Below, in pieces: positions 8,638-19,403 of a stretch of 64,000 bases of DNA. Origin of the DNA: Caballeronia grimmiae (lineage in GTDB: Bacteria > Pseudomonadota > Gammaproteobacteria > Burkholderiales > Burkholderiaceae). The stretch covers positions 1 through 64,000 of the forward strand of contig NZ_JFHE01000023.1 of NCBI RefSeq assembly GCF_000698555.1. Reading direction: 5' to 3'. The position numbers and the translations under genes are program-made. The notes beneath the pieces are model-generated. The model made no database searches. It saw only the letters and a program-made list of their open reading frames with translations, and was not told the DNA's origin. Each line of letters opens with the position of its first letter. Positions within the stretch are counted from its first letter, which is position 1.

Positions 8638-9156
8638 ATGGCAAAGATGCAAGCGAAAGTTCAGGCTGACGAACGCGACGACGGCCTGCGCGAAAAGATG
8701 ATTTCGGTCAACCGCGTGACCAAGGTCGTGAAGGGTGGCCGGATTCTCGGTTTCGCCGCACTGACCGTGGTTGGCGACGGCGATGGCCGCGTCGGCATGG
8801 GCAAGGGCAAGGCGAAGGAAGTTCCGGTCGCCGTTCAGAAGGCAATGGAACAAGCCCGCCGCAACATGTTTAAGGTGCCGCTCAAGAACGGTACGTTGCA
8901 ACACGAAGTGCACGGCAAGCATGGCGCTTCCGCAGTCCTCCTCGCTCCGGCGAAGGATGGTACTGGCGTGATCGCCGGCGGTCCGATGCGCGCAGTGTTC
9001 GACGTGATGGGCGTGCAGAACGTGGTGGCAAAGAGCCACGGCTCGACGAATCCGTACAACCTCGTTCGTGCAACGCTCGACGGTCTGCGCAAGCAGTCGA
9101 CGCCGAGCGACATCGCGGCGAAGCGCGGCAAGTCCGTCGAAGATATTTTGGGCTAA
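8638..9156 (+). CDS. rpsE: 30S ribosomal protein S5
   Basis: 172 residues (167 in E. coli). The double-stranded RNA-binding-like S5 domain includes [20 protein letters not shown] and [18 protein letters not shown], the loop altered in spectinomycin resistance and ram mutants elsewhere; it looks wild type. Ribosome binding site GGGAAGAA. Confidence 0.97.
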   Translation: MAKMQAKVQADERDDGLREKMISVNRVTKVVKGGRILGFAALTVVGDGDGRVGMGKGKAKEVPVAVQKAMEQARRNMFKVPLKNGTLQHEVHGKHGASAVLLAPAKDGTGVIAGGPMRAVFDVMGVQNVVAKSHGSTNPYNLVRATLDGLRKQSTPSDIAAKRGKSVEDILG

Positions 9157-9170
9157 GCCTCGAGGTCATC

Positions 9171-9353
9171 ATGTCTGAGAAAACTGTCAAGGTTCAGCTC
9201 GTCAAGAGCCTGATCGGGACTCGCGAAACGCACCGGGCGACGGTGCGTGGCCTCGGCCTGCGCCGCCTCAACTCGGTTAGCGAGCTGCAGGACACGCCGG
9301 CTGTGCGCGGGATGATCAACAAGGTCGCGTACCTCGTTAAGGTCATCGGCTAA
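9171..9353 (+). CDS. rpmD: 50S ribosomal protein L30
   Basis: 60 residues (59 in E. coli). [20 protein letters not shown] and [20 protein letters not shown] define L30. It starts 14 bp after rpsE with GAGGTC as ribosome binding site. Confidence 0.96.
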   Translation: MSEKTVKVQLVKSLIGTRETHRATVRGLGLRRLNSVSELQDTPAVRGMINKVAYLVKVIG

Positions 9354-9384
9354 GCGCCCGACCCACGGATCCAAGGAGTTGAAC

Positions 9385-9819
9385 ATGGAATTGAATAACC
9401 TGAAGCCGGCGGAAGGCTCGAAGCACGCTAAGCGTCGCGTCGGTCGCGGCATCGGTTCGGGCCTCGGCAAGACCGCAGGCCGCGGCCACAAGGGTCAGAA
9501 ATCGCGTTCGGGCGGCTTCCACAAGGTCGGCTTCGAAGGCGGTCAGATGCCGCTGCAGCGTCGCCTGCCGAAGCGTGGCTTCACGTCGCTGACGAAGGAA
9601 TTCGTCGGTGAGGTGCGCCTCTCTGATCTGGAGAAGCTGCCGGTCGACGAAATCGATCTCTTGGCGCTGAAGCAAGCGGGTCTGGTCGGCGAGCTCATCA
9701 AGAGCGTGAAGATCATCAAGACCGGCGAGATCACCCGCAAGGTCACGGTGAAGGGTCTGACGGCAACGAAGGGCGCCCGTGAGGCAATCGAAGCCGCTGG
9801 CGGCTCGTTCGCCGAGTAA
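9385..9819 (+). CDS. rplO: 50S ribosomal protein L15
   Basis: 144 residues, the same as E. coli, with the ATG at 9385. A TTG six bases earlier is in frame, but AAGGAG at 9373-9378 is correctly spaced for the ATG. The Gly-rich N-terminal extension ([20 protein letters not shown]) penetrates 23S rRNA. The partner of secY in most bacteria; secY follows after 41 bp. Confidence 0.97.
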   Translation: MELNNLKPAEGSKHAKRRVGRGIGSGLGKTAGRGHKGQKSRSGGFHKVGFEGGQMPLQRRLPKRGFTSLTKEFVGEVRLSDLEKLPVDEIDLLALKQAGLVGELIKSVKIIKTGEITRKVTVKGLTATKGAREAIEAAGGSFAE

Positions 9820-9860
9820 CGCGCTTTCGCCGTTACTAGCACTAGCATCGGAGAAGGTTC

Positions 9861-11207
9861 TTGGCTAACAGCCCGAGTCTCGCAAAACCCGGTCGAAGCG
9901 CGGCGAAATTTGGCGATCTGCGTCGGCGTGCAGTGTTCCTGCTGCTGGCGCTGGTCGTCTACCGCATTGGTGCGCACATTCCGGTCCCCGGCATTGATCC
10001 GGATCAACTGGCCAAGCTGTTCCAAAGCCAGTCGGGCGGCATCCTTGGCATGTTCAACATGTTCTCGGGTGGCGCACTGTCGCGATTCACGATCTTTGCG
10101 CTGGGCATCATGCCCTACATTTCGGCTTCGATCATCATGCAGTTGCTGTCGATCGTTTCGCCGCAAATGGAGGCATTGAAGAAGGAAGGGCAGGCGGGGC
10201 AACGGAAGGTTACGCAGTACACGCGTATCTTCACCGTGGTGCTCGCGACCTTTCAGGCGTTTGGTATCGCGGTAGCGCTGGAGAATCAGCCTGCTCTGGT
10301 GCTGGACCCCGGCATGGTGTTCCGGTTGACCACGGTCGTGACGCTTGTAACGGGCACGATGTTCCTGATGTGGCTGGGTGAGCAGATCACGGAGCGCGGT
10401 CTCGGCAACGGTATCTCGATCATCATCTTCGGTGGCATCGCGGCGGGCTTCCCGAACGCGATCGGCGGGCTCTTCGAGCTTGTCCGCACCGGTTCGATGA
10501 GCATCATCTCGGCGATCATCATCGTCGTGCTGATTGCGGCGGTCACGTATCTGGTCGTGTTCATCGAACGCGGTCAGCGCAAGATCCTCGTGAACTATGC
10601 GAAGCGCCAGGTCGGTAACAAGATTTACGGCGGACAGTCGTCTCATCTGCCGCTGAAGCTGAACATGTCGGGTGTGATTCCGCCGATCTTCGCGTCGTCG
10701 ATCATCCTTTTCCCGGCAACTATCCTGAACTGGTTCAGTTCGGGTACGCGTACCGGTTGGGTCGCAAACACGTTGCATAGCGTGGCCGAGGCCATCAAGC
10801 CTGGTCAACCCGTGTACGTGCTGCTGTATGCGTTGGCGATTGTTTTCTTCTGCTTCTTCTACACCGCACTGGTGTTCAACAGCCGAGAAACCGCCGACAA
10901 CTTGAAGAAGAGCGGTGCATTCGTTCCGGGTATCCGTCCGGGCGATCAGACTGCACGGTATATCGACCGCATCCTCACGCGTCTGACGCTGGCCGGTGCG
11001 ATCTACATTGTGTTCGTCTGTCTGTTGCCTGAGTTTTTGGTGTTGCGCTGGAACGTGCCGTTTTATTTTGGTGGAACGTCGCTGCTGATCATTGTCGTCG
11101 TCACAATGGACTTCATGGCTCAGGTGCAGTCGTACGTCATGTCGCAACAATACGAATCGCTGCTCAAGAAGGCAAACTTCAAGGGCGGCAACGTCCCGAT
11201 GCGTTAA
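9861..11207 (+). CDS. secY: Protein translocase subunit SecY
   Basis: 448 residues (443 in E. coli) with a TTG start behind GGAGAAGG. About ten membrane segments; conserved plug-domain [20 protein letters not shown] near residue 70-90 and the cytoplasmic loop [15 protein letters not shown] near residue 250. It is the channel for Sec-dependent export, with SecE and SecG encoded elsewhere. It lies, as usual, between rplO and the infA/rpmJ pair. Confidence 0.98.
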   Translation: MANSPSLAKPGRSAAKFGDLRRRAVFLLLALVVYRIGAHIPVPGIDPDQLAKLFQSQSGGILGMFNMFSGGALSRFTIFALGIMPYISASIIMQLLSIVSPQMEALKKEGQAGQRKVTQYTRIFTVVLATFQAFGIAVALENQPALVLDPGMVFRLTTVVTLVTGTMFLMWLGEQITERGLGNGISIIIFGGIAAGFPNAIGGLFELVRTGSMSIISAIIIVVLIAAVTYLVVFIERGQRKILVNYAKRQVGNKIYGGQSSHLPLKLNMSGVIPPIFASSIILFPATILNWFSSGTRTGWVANTLHSVAEAIKPGQPVYVLLYALAIVFFCFFYTALVFNSRETADNLKKSGAFVPGIRPGDQTARYIDRILTRLTLAGAIYIVFVCLLPEFLVLRWNVPFYFGGTSLLIIVVVTMDFMAQVQSYVMSQQYESLLKKANFKGGNVPMR

Positions 11208-11215
11208 TTAGGACT

Positions 11216-11434
11216 ATGGCCAAAGACGATGTAATCCAGATGCAGGGCGAGGTCATAGAAAACCTCCCCAACGCTACTTTCCGGGTGAAATTGGAAAATG
11301 GCCATGTCGTCCTGGGACACATTTCTGGAAAGATGCGGATGCACTACATCCGCATCCTGCCAGGCGACAAGGTTACGGTTGAATTGACGCCTTACGATCT
11401 GTCTCGTGCACGGATCGTGTTCCGGGCGAAGTGA
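11216..11434 (+). CDS. infA: Translation initiation factor IF-1
   Basis: 72 residues, the exact family length, one S1/OB fold. [20 protein letters not shown] is typical of the family, as is [19 protein letters not shown]-1 occupies the 30S A site during initiation. Burkholderiaceae often carry a second, divergent infA elsewhere; this is the copy in the ribosomal cluster. Confidence 0.97.
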   Translation: MAKDDVIQMQGEVIENLPNATFRVKLENGHVVLGHISGKMRMHYIRILPGDKVTVELTPYDLSRARIVFRAK

Positions 11435-11454
11435 TTTGAAAAAAGGGTAATATC

Positions 11455-11571
11455 ATGAAAGTGATGGCATCGGTTAAGCGCATTTGCCGCAATTGCAAGA
11501 TCATCAAGCGCAAGGGCGTTGTGCGCGTGATTTGCAGCTCTGATCCGCGCCACAAACAGCGTCAAGGCTGA
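11455..11571 (+). CDS. rpmJ: 50S ribosomal protein L36
   Basis: 38 residues, translated by me from the ATG at 11455. [20 protein letters not shown] contains the first zinc cysteines (Cys11, Cys14); Cys27 and His33 complete the zinc ribbon, so it is the zinc-binding form. Ribosome binding site AAAGGGTAA. Position between infA and rpsM is canonical. Confidence 0.96.
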
Positions 11572-11612
11572 ACGCCGCGCTTTTGCTTGCGCTTTTTGTT
11601 TGAGGAAAAACA

Positions 11613-11978
11613 ATGGCTCGTATCGCAGGGGTTAACATCCCGAATCACCAGCATACCGAGATCGGCCTGACGGCAATCTTCGGCATCGGACGCACGCGTT
11701 CGCGCGGCATTTGCACCGCTGCTGGTGTGGAATTTTCGAAGAAGGTCAAGGACCTCACCGACGCAGACCTCGAAAAGCTGCGTGACGAAGTGGGCAAGTT
11801 CATCGTCGAAGGCGATCTGCGCCGTGAAGTGACGATGAACATCAAGCGCCTGATGGACTTGGGTTGCTACCGCGGCATGCGTCATCGCAAGGGCCTGCCC
11901 CTGCGTGGCCAGCGTACGCGCACCAACGCCCGTACTCGCAAGGGTCCGCGTCGTGCAGCGCAATCGCTGAAGAAGTAA
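11613..11978 (+). CDS. rpsM: 30S ribosomal protein S13
   Basis: 121 residues (118 in E. coli). [20 protein letters not shown] and the C-terminal [17 protein letters not shown] tail that reaches the P-site tRNA are diagnostic. It pairs with S19 and forms bridges to L5. It opens the alpha-operon block (rpsM-rpsK-rpsD-rpoA-rplQ). Confidence 0.97.
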   Translation: MARIAGVNIPNHQHTEIGLTAIFGIGRTRSRGICTAAGVEFSKKVKDLTDADLEKLRDEVGKFIVEGDLRREVTMNIKRLMDLGCYRGMRHRKGLPLRGQRTRTNARTRKGPRRAAQSLKK

Positions 11979-12006
11979 GCGGAACTGACAGTTACAGGAA
12001 AACGTA

Positions 12007-12411
12007 ATGGCTAAGGCTTCGAACAACTCCGCGGCGCAACGCGTTCGCAAGAAGGTCAAGAAGAACGTCGCCGAGGGCGTGGTTCACGTTCACGCGTCGT
12101 TCAACAACACCATTATCACGATCACGGACCGTCAAGGTAACGCGCTGGCATGGGCGACCTCCGGTGGCCAGGGTTTCAAGGGCTCGCGTAAGTCGACGCC
12201 GTTTGCAGCTCAGGTCGCAGCCGAATCGGCTGGCCGCGTGGCGATGGAATACGGCGTGAAGAACCTCGAAGTGCGGATCAAGGGCCCCGGTCCTGGCCGT
12301 GAATCGGCGGTGCGCGCGTTGCATGGTCTTGGCATCAAGATCACCGCGATCTCCGACGTGACGCCGGTCCCGCACAACGGTTGCCGTCCGCCGAAGCGCC
12401 GCCGCATCTAA
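12007..12411 (+). CDS. rpsK: 30S ribosomal protein S11
   Basis: 134 residues (129 in E. coli). [20 protein letters not shown] and the C-terminal [18 protein letters not shown] are signatures. S11 lines the platform around the mRNA exit. Ribosome binding site ACAGGAAAA. A 143-bp gap follows. Confidence 0.97.
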   Translation: MAKASNNSAAQRVRKKVKKNVAEGVVHVHASFNNTIITITDRQGNALAWATSGGQGFKGSRKSTPFAAQVAAESAGRVAMEYGVKNLEVRIKGPGPGRESAVRALHGLGIKITAISDVTPVPHNGCRPPKRRRI

Positions 12412-12554
12412 GGCGACGACGCGAGCATGTTCCTGCTGATGCGTAAGTATCGGCGGGTTTCGTGCGTGATGAATTGACTAAGCCCACCGTTCGGCCCAAA
12501 GGGTTCGGACTAGCGCGAACGAGAGTTCGCGTGATTAATTTTTAAGGATTCAAC
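12412..12554 (+). other. Intergenic region rpsK-rpsD with a short dyad
   Basis: 143 bp without a gene. CGCGAAC (12514-12520) and GTTCGCG (12525-12531) form a 7-bp stem with a GAGA loop 23 bp before the rpsD start. S4 autoregulates this operon in enterobacteria through the rpsM leader; there is no evidence that this dyad is its target. Confidence 0.4.
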
Positions 12555-13178
12555 GTGGCACGCTATACCGGTCCTAAAGCCAAGCTGTCCCGCCGTGAAG
12601 GCACCGATCTGTTCCTGAAGAGCGCACGCCGCTCGCTCGCCGACAAGTGCAAGCTTGACAGCAAGCCCGGCCAACACGGCCGCACCTCGGGCGCACGTAC
12701 GTCCGACTACGGCACCCAATTGCGCGAAAAGCAAAAGGTGAAGCGTATCTACGGTGTGCTGGAGCGTCAGTTCCGCCGCTACTTCGCCGAAGCCGACCGC
12801 CGCAAGGGCCCGACGGGCGAAAACCTGCTGCAATTGCTCGAGTCGCGTCTCGACAACGTCGTGTATCGCATGGGCTTCGGTTCGACGCGCGCTGAAGCGC
12901 GTCAGCTCGTCAGCCACAAGTCGATCATGGTGAACGGTCAAGTCGTGAACATCCCGTCGATGCAAGTCAAGTCGGGTGACGTCGTCTCCGTTCGCGAGCA
13001 GTCGCGCAAGCAGGCTCGTATCGTCGAGGCGCTGTCGCTGGCCGAGCAAGGCGGAATGGCGAGCTGGGTGTCGGTCGACGCGAAGAAGTTCGAAGGAACG
13101 TTCAAGTCGATGCCGGAACGCAGCGATATCGCTGGCGACATCAACGAAAGCCTGATCGTCGAATTGTATTCGCGTTAA
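12555..13178 (+). CDS. rpsD: 30S ribosomal protein S4
   Basis: 207 residues (206 in E. coli), GTG start behind TAAGGATT. The S4 domain (about residues 97-160: [37 protein letters not shown]) is intact. S4 nucleates 30S assembly, helps form the mRNA entry helicase, and is the alpha-operon repressor in E. coli. Confidence 0.97.
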   Translation: MARYTGPKAKLSRREGTDLFLKSARRSLADKCKLDSKPGQHGRTSGARTSDYGTQLREKQKVKRIYGVLERQFRRYFAEADRRKGPTGENLLQLLESRLDNVVYRMGFGSTRAEARQLVSHKSIMVNGQVVNIPSMQVKSGDVVSVREQSRKQARIVEALSLAEQGGMASWVSVDAKKFEGTFKSMPERSDIAGDINESLIVELYSR

Positions 13179-13198
13179 TCGCGCGGTAATCGGATTAG

Positions 13199-13244
13199 CA
13201 GCCGGGGAGCCTGATTGCTCATGGCAAATCGGCATCCTCGGCTG
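13199..13244 (+). other. Hairpin between rpsD and rpoA
   Basis: CAGCCGGGGA (13199-13208) pairs with TCCTCGGCTG (13235-13244) over 10 bp including one G-U, closing a 26-nt loop, followed by TTTAATTTTC. It may partly terminate or process the transcript ahead of rpoA, which would set RNA polymerase alpha levels apart from ribosomal proteins. Confidence 0.45.
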
Positions 13245-13314
13245 TTTAATTTTCAGGTTGTTACCGGTCAGCCTTATCGGTGTAACGAGCCGAGGGTATT
13301 GAAAAGGAAAACCT

Positions 13315-14292
13315 ATGCAAACCAGTTTGTTGAAGCCCAAGATCATTGCAGTTGAATCGCTTGGCGAGAGCCATGCGAAAGTGGTTATGGAGCCGTTCGA
13401 ACGCGGCTATGGCCACACCTTGGGTAACGCGCTTCGGCGCGTGCTGCTGTCGTCGATGGTGGGCTACGCGCCGACCGAAGTGACGATCGCAGGCGTCGTG
13501 CACGAATACTCGACGCTCGATGGTGTGCAAGAGGATGTGGTCAACCTGCTGTTGAACCTGAAGGGCGTCGTCTTCAAGCTGCACAACCGCGACGAAGTCA
13601 CGGTGACGCTGCGCAAGGAAGGCGAAGGCGTGGTCACGGCCGGCGATATCGAACTCGCGCACGATTGCGAGGTCATCAACCCGGATCACGTGATTGCTCA
13701 CCTCTCGAAGGGTGGCAAGCTCGACGTTCAGATCAAGATCGAGAAGGGCCGCGGGTATGTGCCCGGCAACGTTCGTCGCTATGGCGAAGAGTCGGGCAAG
13801 ATCATCGGCCGCATCGTTCTGGATGCGTCGTTCTCGCCGGTGCGCCGCGTGAGCTATGCAGTGGAAAGCGCGCGTGTCGAACAGCGTACCGACCTCGACA
13901 AGCTCGTGATGAACATCGAAACCAACGGTGTGATTTCGCCGGAAGAAGCGATCCGTCAATCGGCGCGCATTCTGGTCGATCAACTGTCGGTGTTCGCAGC
14001 ACTGGAAGGCACGGAAGCCGCAGCGGAAGCGCCGTCGCGCGCGCCGCAGATCGACCCGATCCTTCTGCGTCCGGTGGACGATCTCGAACTCACGGTTCGT
14101 TCCGCGAACTGCCTGAAGGCCGAGAACATCTACTACATCGGCGATCTGATTCAGCGCACGGAAAACGAGCTGCTGAAGACGCCGAATCTCGGTCGCAAGT
14201 CGCTGAACGAAATCAAGGAAGTGTTGGCCTCGCGTGGCCTGACGCTCGGCATGAAGCTCGAAAACTGGCCGCCGGCTGGTCTCGACAAGTAA
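13315..14292 (+). CDS. rpoA: DNA-directed RNA polymerase subunit alpha
   Basis: 325 residues (329 in E. coli). The N-terminal dimerisation domain covers about residues 1-230; the C-terminal domain after a linker contains [20 protein letters not shown], with the arginine equivalent to E. coli Arg265 that binds UP elements and activators, and [14 protein letters not shown]. The start is preceded by AAAAGGAAAA. Usual place between rpsD and rplQ. Confidence 0.98.
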   Translation: MQTSLLKPKIIAVESLGESHAKVVMEPFERGYGHTLGNALRRVLLSSMVGYAPTEVTIAGVVHEYSTLDGVQEDVVNLLLNLKGVVFKLHNRDEVTVTLRKEGEGVVTAGDIELAHDCEVINPDHVIAHLSKGGKLDVQIKIEKGRGYVPGNVRRYGEESGKIIGRIVLDASFSPVRRVSYAVESARVEQRTDLDKLVMNIETNGVISPEEAIRQSARILVDQLSVFAALEGTEAAAEAPSRAPQIDPILLRPVDDLELTVRSANCLKAENIYYIGDLIQRTENELLKTPNLGRKSLNEIKEVLASRGLTLGMKLENWPPAGLDK

Positions 14293-14311
14293 AAGCGTCG
14301 ACACGCTGTAA

Positions 14312-14341
14312 CTGGCATAGACGCGGATTTTGCTTTAAAAT
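14312..14341 (+). promoter_or_regulatory. Candidate promoter for rplQ
   Basis: CTGGCA (14312-14317), 18-bp spacer, TAAAAT (14336-14341). The -10 overlaps the loop and right arm of a 13-bp inverted repeat, the same geometry as the rplC and rplN promoters. The sequence after the -10 (CCGCGTCTT) resembles those of rpsJ and rplN. Confidence 0.5.
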
Positions 14342-14362
14342 CCGCGTCTTGCTTTTTCTTCG
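14319..14362 (+). terminator. Terminator-like hairpin after rpoA
   Basis: AGACGCGGATTTT (14319-14331) pairs perfectly with AAAATCCGCGTCT (14337-14349) around GCTTT, followed by a T-rich run TTGCTTTTTCTTC. This is a plausible intrinsic terminator or attenuator for transcripts coming from rpoA. Confidence 0.6.
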
Positions 14363-14437
14363 ACCGGCCCGTGCGCAGCCGTATTCCGGCAAAGCGCAAT
14401 AGAAGAGCTGGATCAAAACTCGTTAAAGGAACTGAAA

Positions 14438-14833
14438 ATGCGTCACAAGCATGGTTTGCGGAAACTGAACCGCACGAGCAGCCACCGTCTGGCAATGCTC
14501 CGTAACATGTCGAATTCGCTGATCGAGCACGAAGTCATCAAGACGACGCTGCCGAAGGCCAAGGAACTGCGTAAGGTCGTCGAGCCGCTTATCACGCTTG
14601 GCAAGAAGCCGTCGCTGGCAAACCGCCGTCTGGCGTTCAACCGCCTGCGCGACCGTGATTCCGTCGCGAAGCTGTTCGACGTTCTCGGCCCGCGTTACGC
14701 GAACCGTCCGGGTGGCTATCTGAGCATTCTGAAGTTCGGTTTCCGTGTCGGCGACAACGCTCCGATGGCGCTGGTCCAACTGATGGATCGCCCGGAAGTC
14801 GAAGAAACCGAAGAAGTTCAGGAAGCTGAATAA
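14438..14833 (+). CDS. rplQ: 50S ribosomal protein L17
   Basis: 131 residues (127 in E. coli). [20 protein letters not shown] and [20 protein letters not shown] identify L17, a protein at the tunnel exit. The acidic C-terminal tail ([12 protein letters not shown]) is a common extension. Last gene of the ribosomal cluster, followed by a strong terminator; ribosome binding site AAGGAA. Confidence 0.97.
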   Translation: MRHKHGLRKLNRTSSHRLAMLRNMSNSLIEHEVIKTTLPKAKELRKVVEPLITLGKKPSLANRRLAFNRLRDRDSVAKLFDVLGPRYANRPGGYLSILKFGFRVGDNAPMALVQLMDRPEVEETEEVQEAE

Positions 14834-14853
14834 GTTCGGTAAGTGGTTCAGCG

Positions 14854-14887
14854 AAAAGGCCAAGCTCTGCTTGGCCTTTTTGTTTTT
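14854..14887 (+). terminator. Intrinsic terminator of the ribosomal cluster
   Basis: AAAAGGCCAAGC (14854-14865) and GCTTGGCCTTTT (14869-14880) form a 12-bp perfect stem with a TCT loop, followed by TGTTTTT. Classic rho-independent terminator after rplQ. Confidence 0.9.
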
Positions 14888-14980
14888 GGCGACGGCGACG
14901 GCGTCAGTTCGTGAATGACGATGCGGGTCAGTCGCGAATGCTACGATATCAGGCGTGGTCCGAACTCTATGGAGCCGTAG

Positions 14981-15313
14981 GTGAATGTTCCTGTCGTTCT
15001 AATGTTGACGACACTGCCCGACGCCGAATCGGCGGGCGCGCTCGCGCAGGCGGTTCTCGAAGCACGGCTGGCCGCGTGTGTGACCAGGCTCGGTGCGGTG
15101 GAGTCGCACTACCACTGGAAGGGCGCGCTGGAATCGTCGGAGGAAGTGCAGGTGCTGCTCAAGACGAGCGTCGCGCGCAGCGAAGAATTGCAGCGCTTCA
15201 TCGAGGCGCGGCATCCCTATGAAACGCCCGAATTCCTCGTCTGGCAGGCGGATGCGTCGCCGGGTTACGGTCAATGGGTCAATGCAGAAACGCAGCGTCC
15301 TCTTCATGTTTGA
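14981..15313 (+). CDS. cutA: Divalent-cation tolerance protein CutA
   Basis: 110 residues from a GTG start, the usual length. A trimeric small alpha/beta protein. MNVPVVLMLTTLPDAESAGA, LEARLAACVTRLGAVESHYHW and ETPEFLVW match the family, whose conserved residues bind copper. Its stop lies inside the start of dsbD (overlap of 32 bp), so the two are co-translated. The link is loosely consistent with a shared copper/thiol role, though CutA's true function is unsettled. Confidence 0.93.
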   Translation: MNVPVVLMLTTLPDAESAGALAQAVLEARLAACVTRLGAVESHYHWKGALESSEEVQVLLKTSVARSEELQRFIEARHPYETPEFLVWQADASPGYGQWVNAETQRPLHV

Positions 15314-17141
15314 GCTTTCTCGTAGCGCCGCGCGTCGCGTCTTCGGCCCGTTCGTCCTGTTGATGATGTTTTGCGCGGTCATCGGTGTGGCGCGCGCAGA
15401 CGACGACTTCCTCGATCCCGCCGTCGCCTTCAAGTTCAGCGCCTCCGAGCAGCCGGGCGAGGTCGACGTGCGATACAAGATCGCCGACGGCTATTACATG
15501 TACCGCGAGCGGTTCGCGTTCGCGGTGAAGAACGGTGACGCCATTATCGGCGCGGCGCAACTGCCGGCCGGAAAAGTCCACTTCGACCAGACGTTCAACA
15601 AGGACGTCGAGACGTATCGCGGCGAACTGGTCATTCGCATTCCGGTTGCTCAGGCGAAGGGACCGTTCGAGCTCGCTGTGACGTCGCAGGGTTGCGCTGA
15701 AAAGGGCATCTGTTATCCGCCGATGGAGCGCACGTATCGCGTGAAGGGCGCGGCGCTTCAGGCGGCGGGCGCGTCACCGTCGAAGCCCTCTGACGCCGAT
15801 GCATCGCAATCCTGGTTCGATCGCGCGACGAGCGCTGACTACGCGCAGTCGATGCTCGAAGGCGGGGGATTCTTCGCCGTCGTCGGGTTGTACTTCGTCG
15901 CCGGGATGGTGCTGAGTCTGCTGCCGTGCTCCTATCCGATGATCCCGATCTTGTCGGCGATCATCGTCGGCGAAGGCGCGCGGGTGACGCGCTCCCGTGG
16001 GTTCGCGCTCTCAGCGTGCTACGTGGTCGGAATGGCGCTCGTCTATACCGCGCTAGGCGTGGCGGCGGCGCTGATCGGCCAGAGCCTCGGGGCCTGGCTG
16101 CAGAACCCGTGGGTGCTGGGCACGTTCGGCGTGCTGCTCGCGATCTTCGCGGTCGCGCTCATCTCGGGTATCGATATCGCCTTGCCCGAGCGGTGGCAAA
16201 GCAGCGTGAACGAGGCGTCGCAGACGCGCACTGGCGGCAAGTTCGCCGCGGTCGCCGTCATGGGTGCGTTGTCCGCGCTCGTCGTCGGCGCGTGCATGAC
16301 GGCGCCGCTGTTCGCGGTGCTGGCGTTCATCGCGCATACCGGCGATGCGATGCTCGGCGGCGCGGCGCTATTCGCGATGGGCATCGGGCTTGGCGTGCCG
16401 TTGCTCGTCATCGGACTGGGCGCGGGTTCGATACTGCCGCGCGCCGGCGCCTGGATGGACAGCGTGAAAGTGTCCTTCGGCGTCGTGCTGCTTGCTGCGG
16501 CCTTGTGGATCGTCTGGCCGGTGGCTGGCGGTGCCGCGCGGATGTTGCTGAGCGCGCTGTGGCTGCTGATCGCGGCTGCGTCGCTTGGTTTTTTCGCGCG
16601 CGGCGCGGCAACGCCGGCGAATGTCTGGACGCGTCTGGGACGCGGAGTCGGCGCGGCGCTCGCCGTCTGGGCTGCGACGCTGCTTGTCGGCCTCGCGGCA
16701 GGCTCGACTGACCCACTGCGTCCGCTGGCGGTGCTGGCGTCGCGCAGTGGCGGACCAGCGACGAACGGTGCGCCGAACCAGGGGCCGATCTTCGCGCCGG
16801 TGCGTACATCGGCGGAACTGGATTCCGCGGTGAAGGCGGCCGCGCGCCCCGCGATGCTCGACTTCTATGCCGACTGGTGCGTGTCCTGCAAGGAAATGGA
16901 GAGCCTGACGTTCTCGGATGCGCGGGTCCAGGCGCGGCTCGCGCAACTCAATTTGCTGCGCGCTGATGTGACCGCGAACAGCGCCGACGATCAATTCCTC
17001 CTCAAGCGCTTCAAGCTGTTCGGCCCGCCCGGCATCATTTTTTTCGATGAGAAGGGCAACGAGGTGGCGCGGGTCGTCGGCTATGAATCGGCGGACAAGT
17101 TCCTGAAGAGCCTCGACAAACTGGGTCCTTCCAACGGATAA
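15282..17141 (+). CDS. dsbD: Thiol:disulfide interchange protein DsbD
   Basis: 619 residues from ATG 15282; ATG 15306 is an alternative that also leaves a full signal peptide (hydrophobic FVLLMMFCAVIGVARA before DDD). Three parts: periplasmic N-terminal domain with the CAEKGICYPP motif, about eight membrane segments in the middle with conserved cysteines (LLPCSYPMIP, GACMTAPLF), and a C-terminal thioredoxin domain with DWCVSCKEME. It moves electrons from cytoplasmic thioredoxin to periplasmic DsbC and cytochrome c maturation proteins, fitting the cytochrome assembly genes 3-6 kb downstream. Confidence 0.95.
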   Translation: MQKRSVLFMFELSRSAARRVFGPFVLLMMFCAVIGVARADDDFLDPAVAFKFSASEQPGEVDVRYKIADGYYMYRERFAFAVKNGDAIIGAAQLPAGKVHFDQTFNKDVETYRGELVIRIPVAQAKGPFELAVTSQGCAEKGICYPPMERTYRVKGAALQAAGASPSKPSDADASQSWFDRATSADYAQSMLEGGGFFAVVGLYFVAGMVLSLLPCSYPMIPILSAIIVGEGARVTRSRGFALSACYVVGMALVYTALGVAAALIGQSLGAWLQNPWVLGTFGVLLAIFAVALISGIDIALPERWQSSVNEASQTRTGGKFAAVAVMGALSALVVGACMTAPLFAVLAFIAHTGDAMLGGAALFAMGIGLGVPLLVIGLGAGSILPRAGAWMDSVKVSFGVVLLAAALWIVWPVAGGAARMLLSALWLLIAAASLGFFARGAATPANVWTRLGRGVGAALAVWAATLLVGLAAGSTDPLRPLAVLASRSGGPATNGAPNQGPIFAPVRTSAELDSAVKAAARPAMLDFYADWCVSCKEMESLTFSDARVQARLAQLNLLRADVTANSADDQFLLKRFKLFGPPGIIFFDEKGNEVARVVGYESADKFLKSLDKLGPSNG

Positions 17142-17174
17142 AAAAAGGGCGATGCCGCGAGGCATCGCCCTTTT
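17141..17174. terminator. Bidirectional terminator between dsbD and hemB
   Basis: GGGCGATGCC (17147-17156) pairs with GGCATCGCCC (17161-17170) with loop GCGA; six A on the left and four T on the right let it serve both converging genes. Confidence 0.88.
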
Positions 17175-17192
17175 CGCATCAACGGCGCAGAT

Positions 17193-18418
<1,226 letters not shown>

Positions 18419-18460
18419 ATGTCTGCCTGCGCCGACGACCTGATCGCAGCGGTCGTGCCG

Positions 18461-19114
18461 TCACTCTGCCGCGTCGCCGGGCGCCGCCTGTTCAGGAATC
18501 AGCCAGCTCTCGATCAGTTCATGCGCTTCGTCGAGACCGGTGCGCTTGAGCGCCGAAAAAAGCTGCACGCTCAACTCACCGCGATACCCCGCCGCCTTGT
18601 ATTCGCCGAACGCTTTCTGCGTCGCCCGCAGTGCGTTGGTCATCTCCTGTCGCGTCAATTTGTCGCACTTTGTGAGAAGCGCGTGGATCGGCTTACCGGT
18701 CGGCGCGAACCAGTCGATCATGATCCGATCCAGTTCGGTCAACGGACGGCGCGAATCCATCATCAGGATCATGCCGCGCAACTGCGCACGGCTTTGCAAA
18801 TAGGTGGACAGCAATTGCTGCCAATGCGCCTTGGCTGCGCCCGGCACTTCGGCGTAGCCGTAGCCCGGCAAGTCGACGATATGCGCGACGGGCGCGTCCT
18901 TCGGACCGACCGCGAAATAGTTGATGTGCTGCGTGCGTCCGGGCGTCTTGCTGGCGAACGCAAGCCGCTTCTGATTGCAGAGGATGTTGATGGCGGTGGA
19001 TTTGCCGGCATTCGACCGCCCGGCGAACGCGATTTCCGGCTGCGGAGTCGGCGGAAGGTCGCGCAGATGATTGACGGTAGTGAAGAAGCGAGCTTGATGG
19101 AGCAGAAATGACAT
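18461..19114 (-). CDS. engB: Ribosome biogenesis GTP-binding protein EngB (YihA/YsxC)
   Basis: 217 residues, starting at [11 protein letters not shown]; residues upstream in the same frame are not conserved. GTPase motifs are clear: G1 GRSNAGKST at residues 32-40, G3 DLPGYG, G4 TKCDKL. It is an essential assembly GTPase for the 50S subunit. Divergent from the cytochrome c4 gene across 289 bp, sharing a symmetric promoter-like palindrome at 19209-19220. Confidence 0.96.
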   Translation of the reverse strand: MSFLLHQARFFTTVNHLRDLPPTPQPEIAFAGRSNAGKSTAINILCNQKRLAFASKTPGRTQHINYFAVGPKDAPVAHIVDLPGYGYAEVPGAAKAHWQQLLSTYLQSRAQLRGMILMMDSRRPLTELDRIMIDWFAPTGKPIHALLTKCDKLTRQEMTNALRATQKAFGEYKAAGYRGELSVQLFSALKRTGLDEAHELIESWLIPEQAAPGDAAE

Positions 19115-19189
19115 TGGCGGGCGATCGAGAGAGAGGCGATGACTGAAGCCTTGAGAACCCCGGCAAATACTGGGCATGCCCCGACTGGC

Positions 19190-19238
19190 GTCTTTGCGTG
19201 TAGCGGGTTATTGTACAATACGACGGATTTTTAAAGAC
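19190..19238. promoter_or_regulatory. Candidate symmetric divergent promoter (engB / cytochrome c4)
   Basis: TATTGTACAATA (19209-19220) is a perfect 12-bp palindrome that provides TACAAT as -10 on both strands. GTCTTT lies 18 bp before it on the plus strand (19190-19195) and 17 bp before it on the minus strand (19238-19233). These are weak -35 matches but symmetric. Confidence 0.5.
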
Positions 19239-19403
19239 CCGCAGGGCGTAAGATCCAGGGCCGCAGGCGTTGCCCAACAAGGAGCGAGACAGTGTTCAGG
19301 GCGTCTTTGGAGCCCTGTCGTTCGGGTATCTTGCGGCATGTTCGGTTGCCGTCGTTTTTTGCAGAACCTCACATTCTCACAAGACGAAAAACAGGGTACG
19401 CGA

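Noticed and set aside
9543..11150. 535-codon minus-strand open frame across rplO and secY
   Set aside because: Antisense of two certain genes; charged low-complexity translation without homology.
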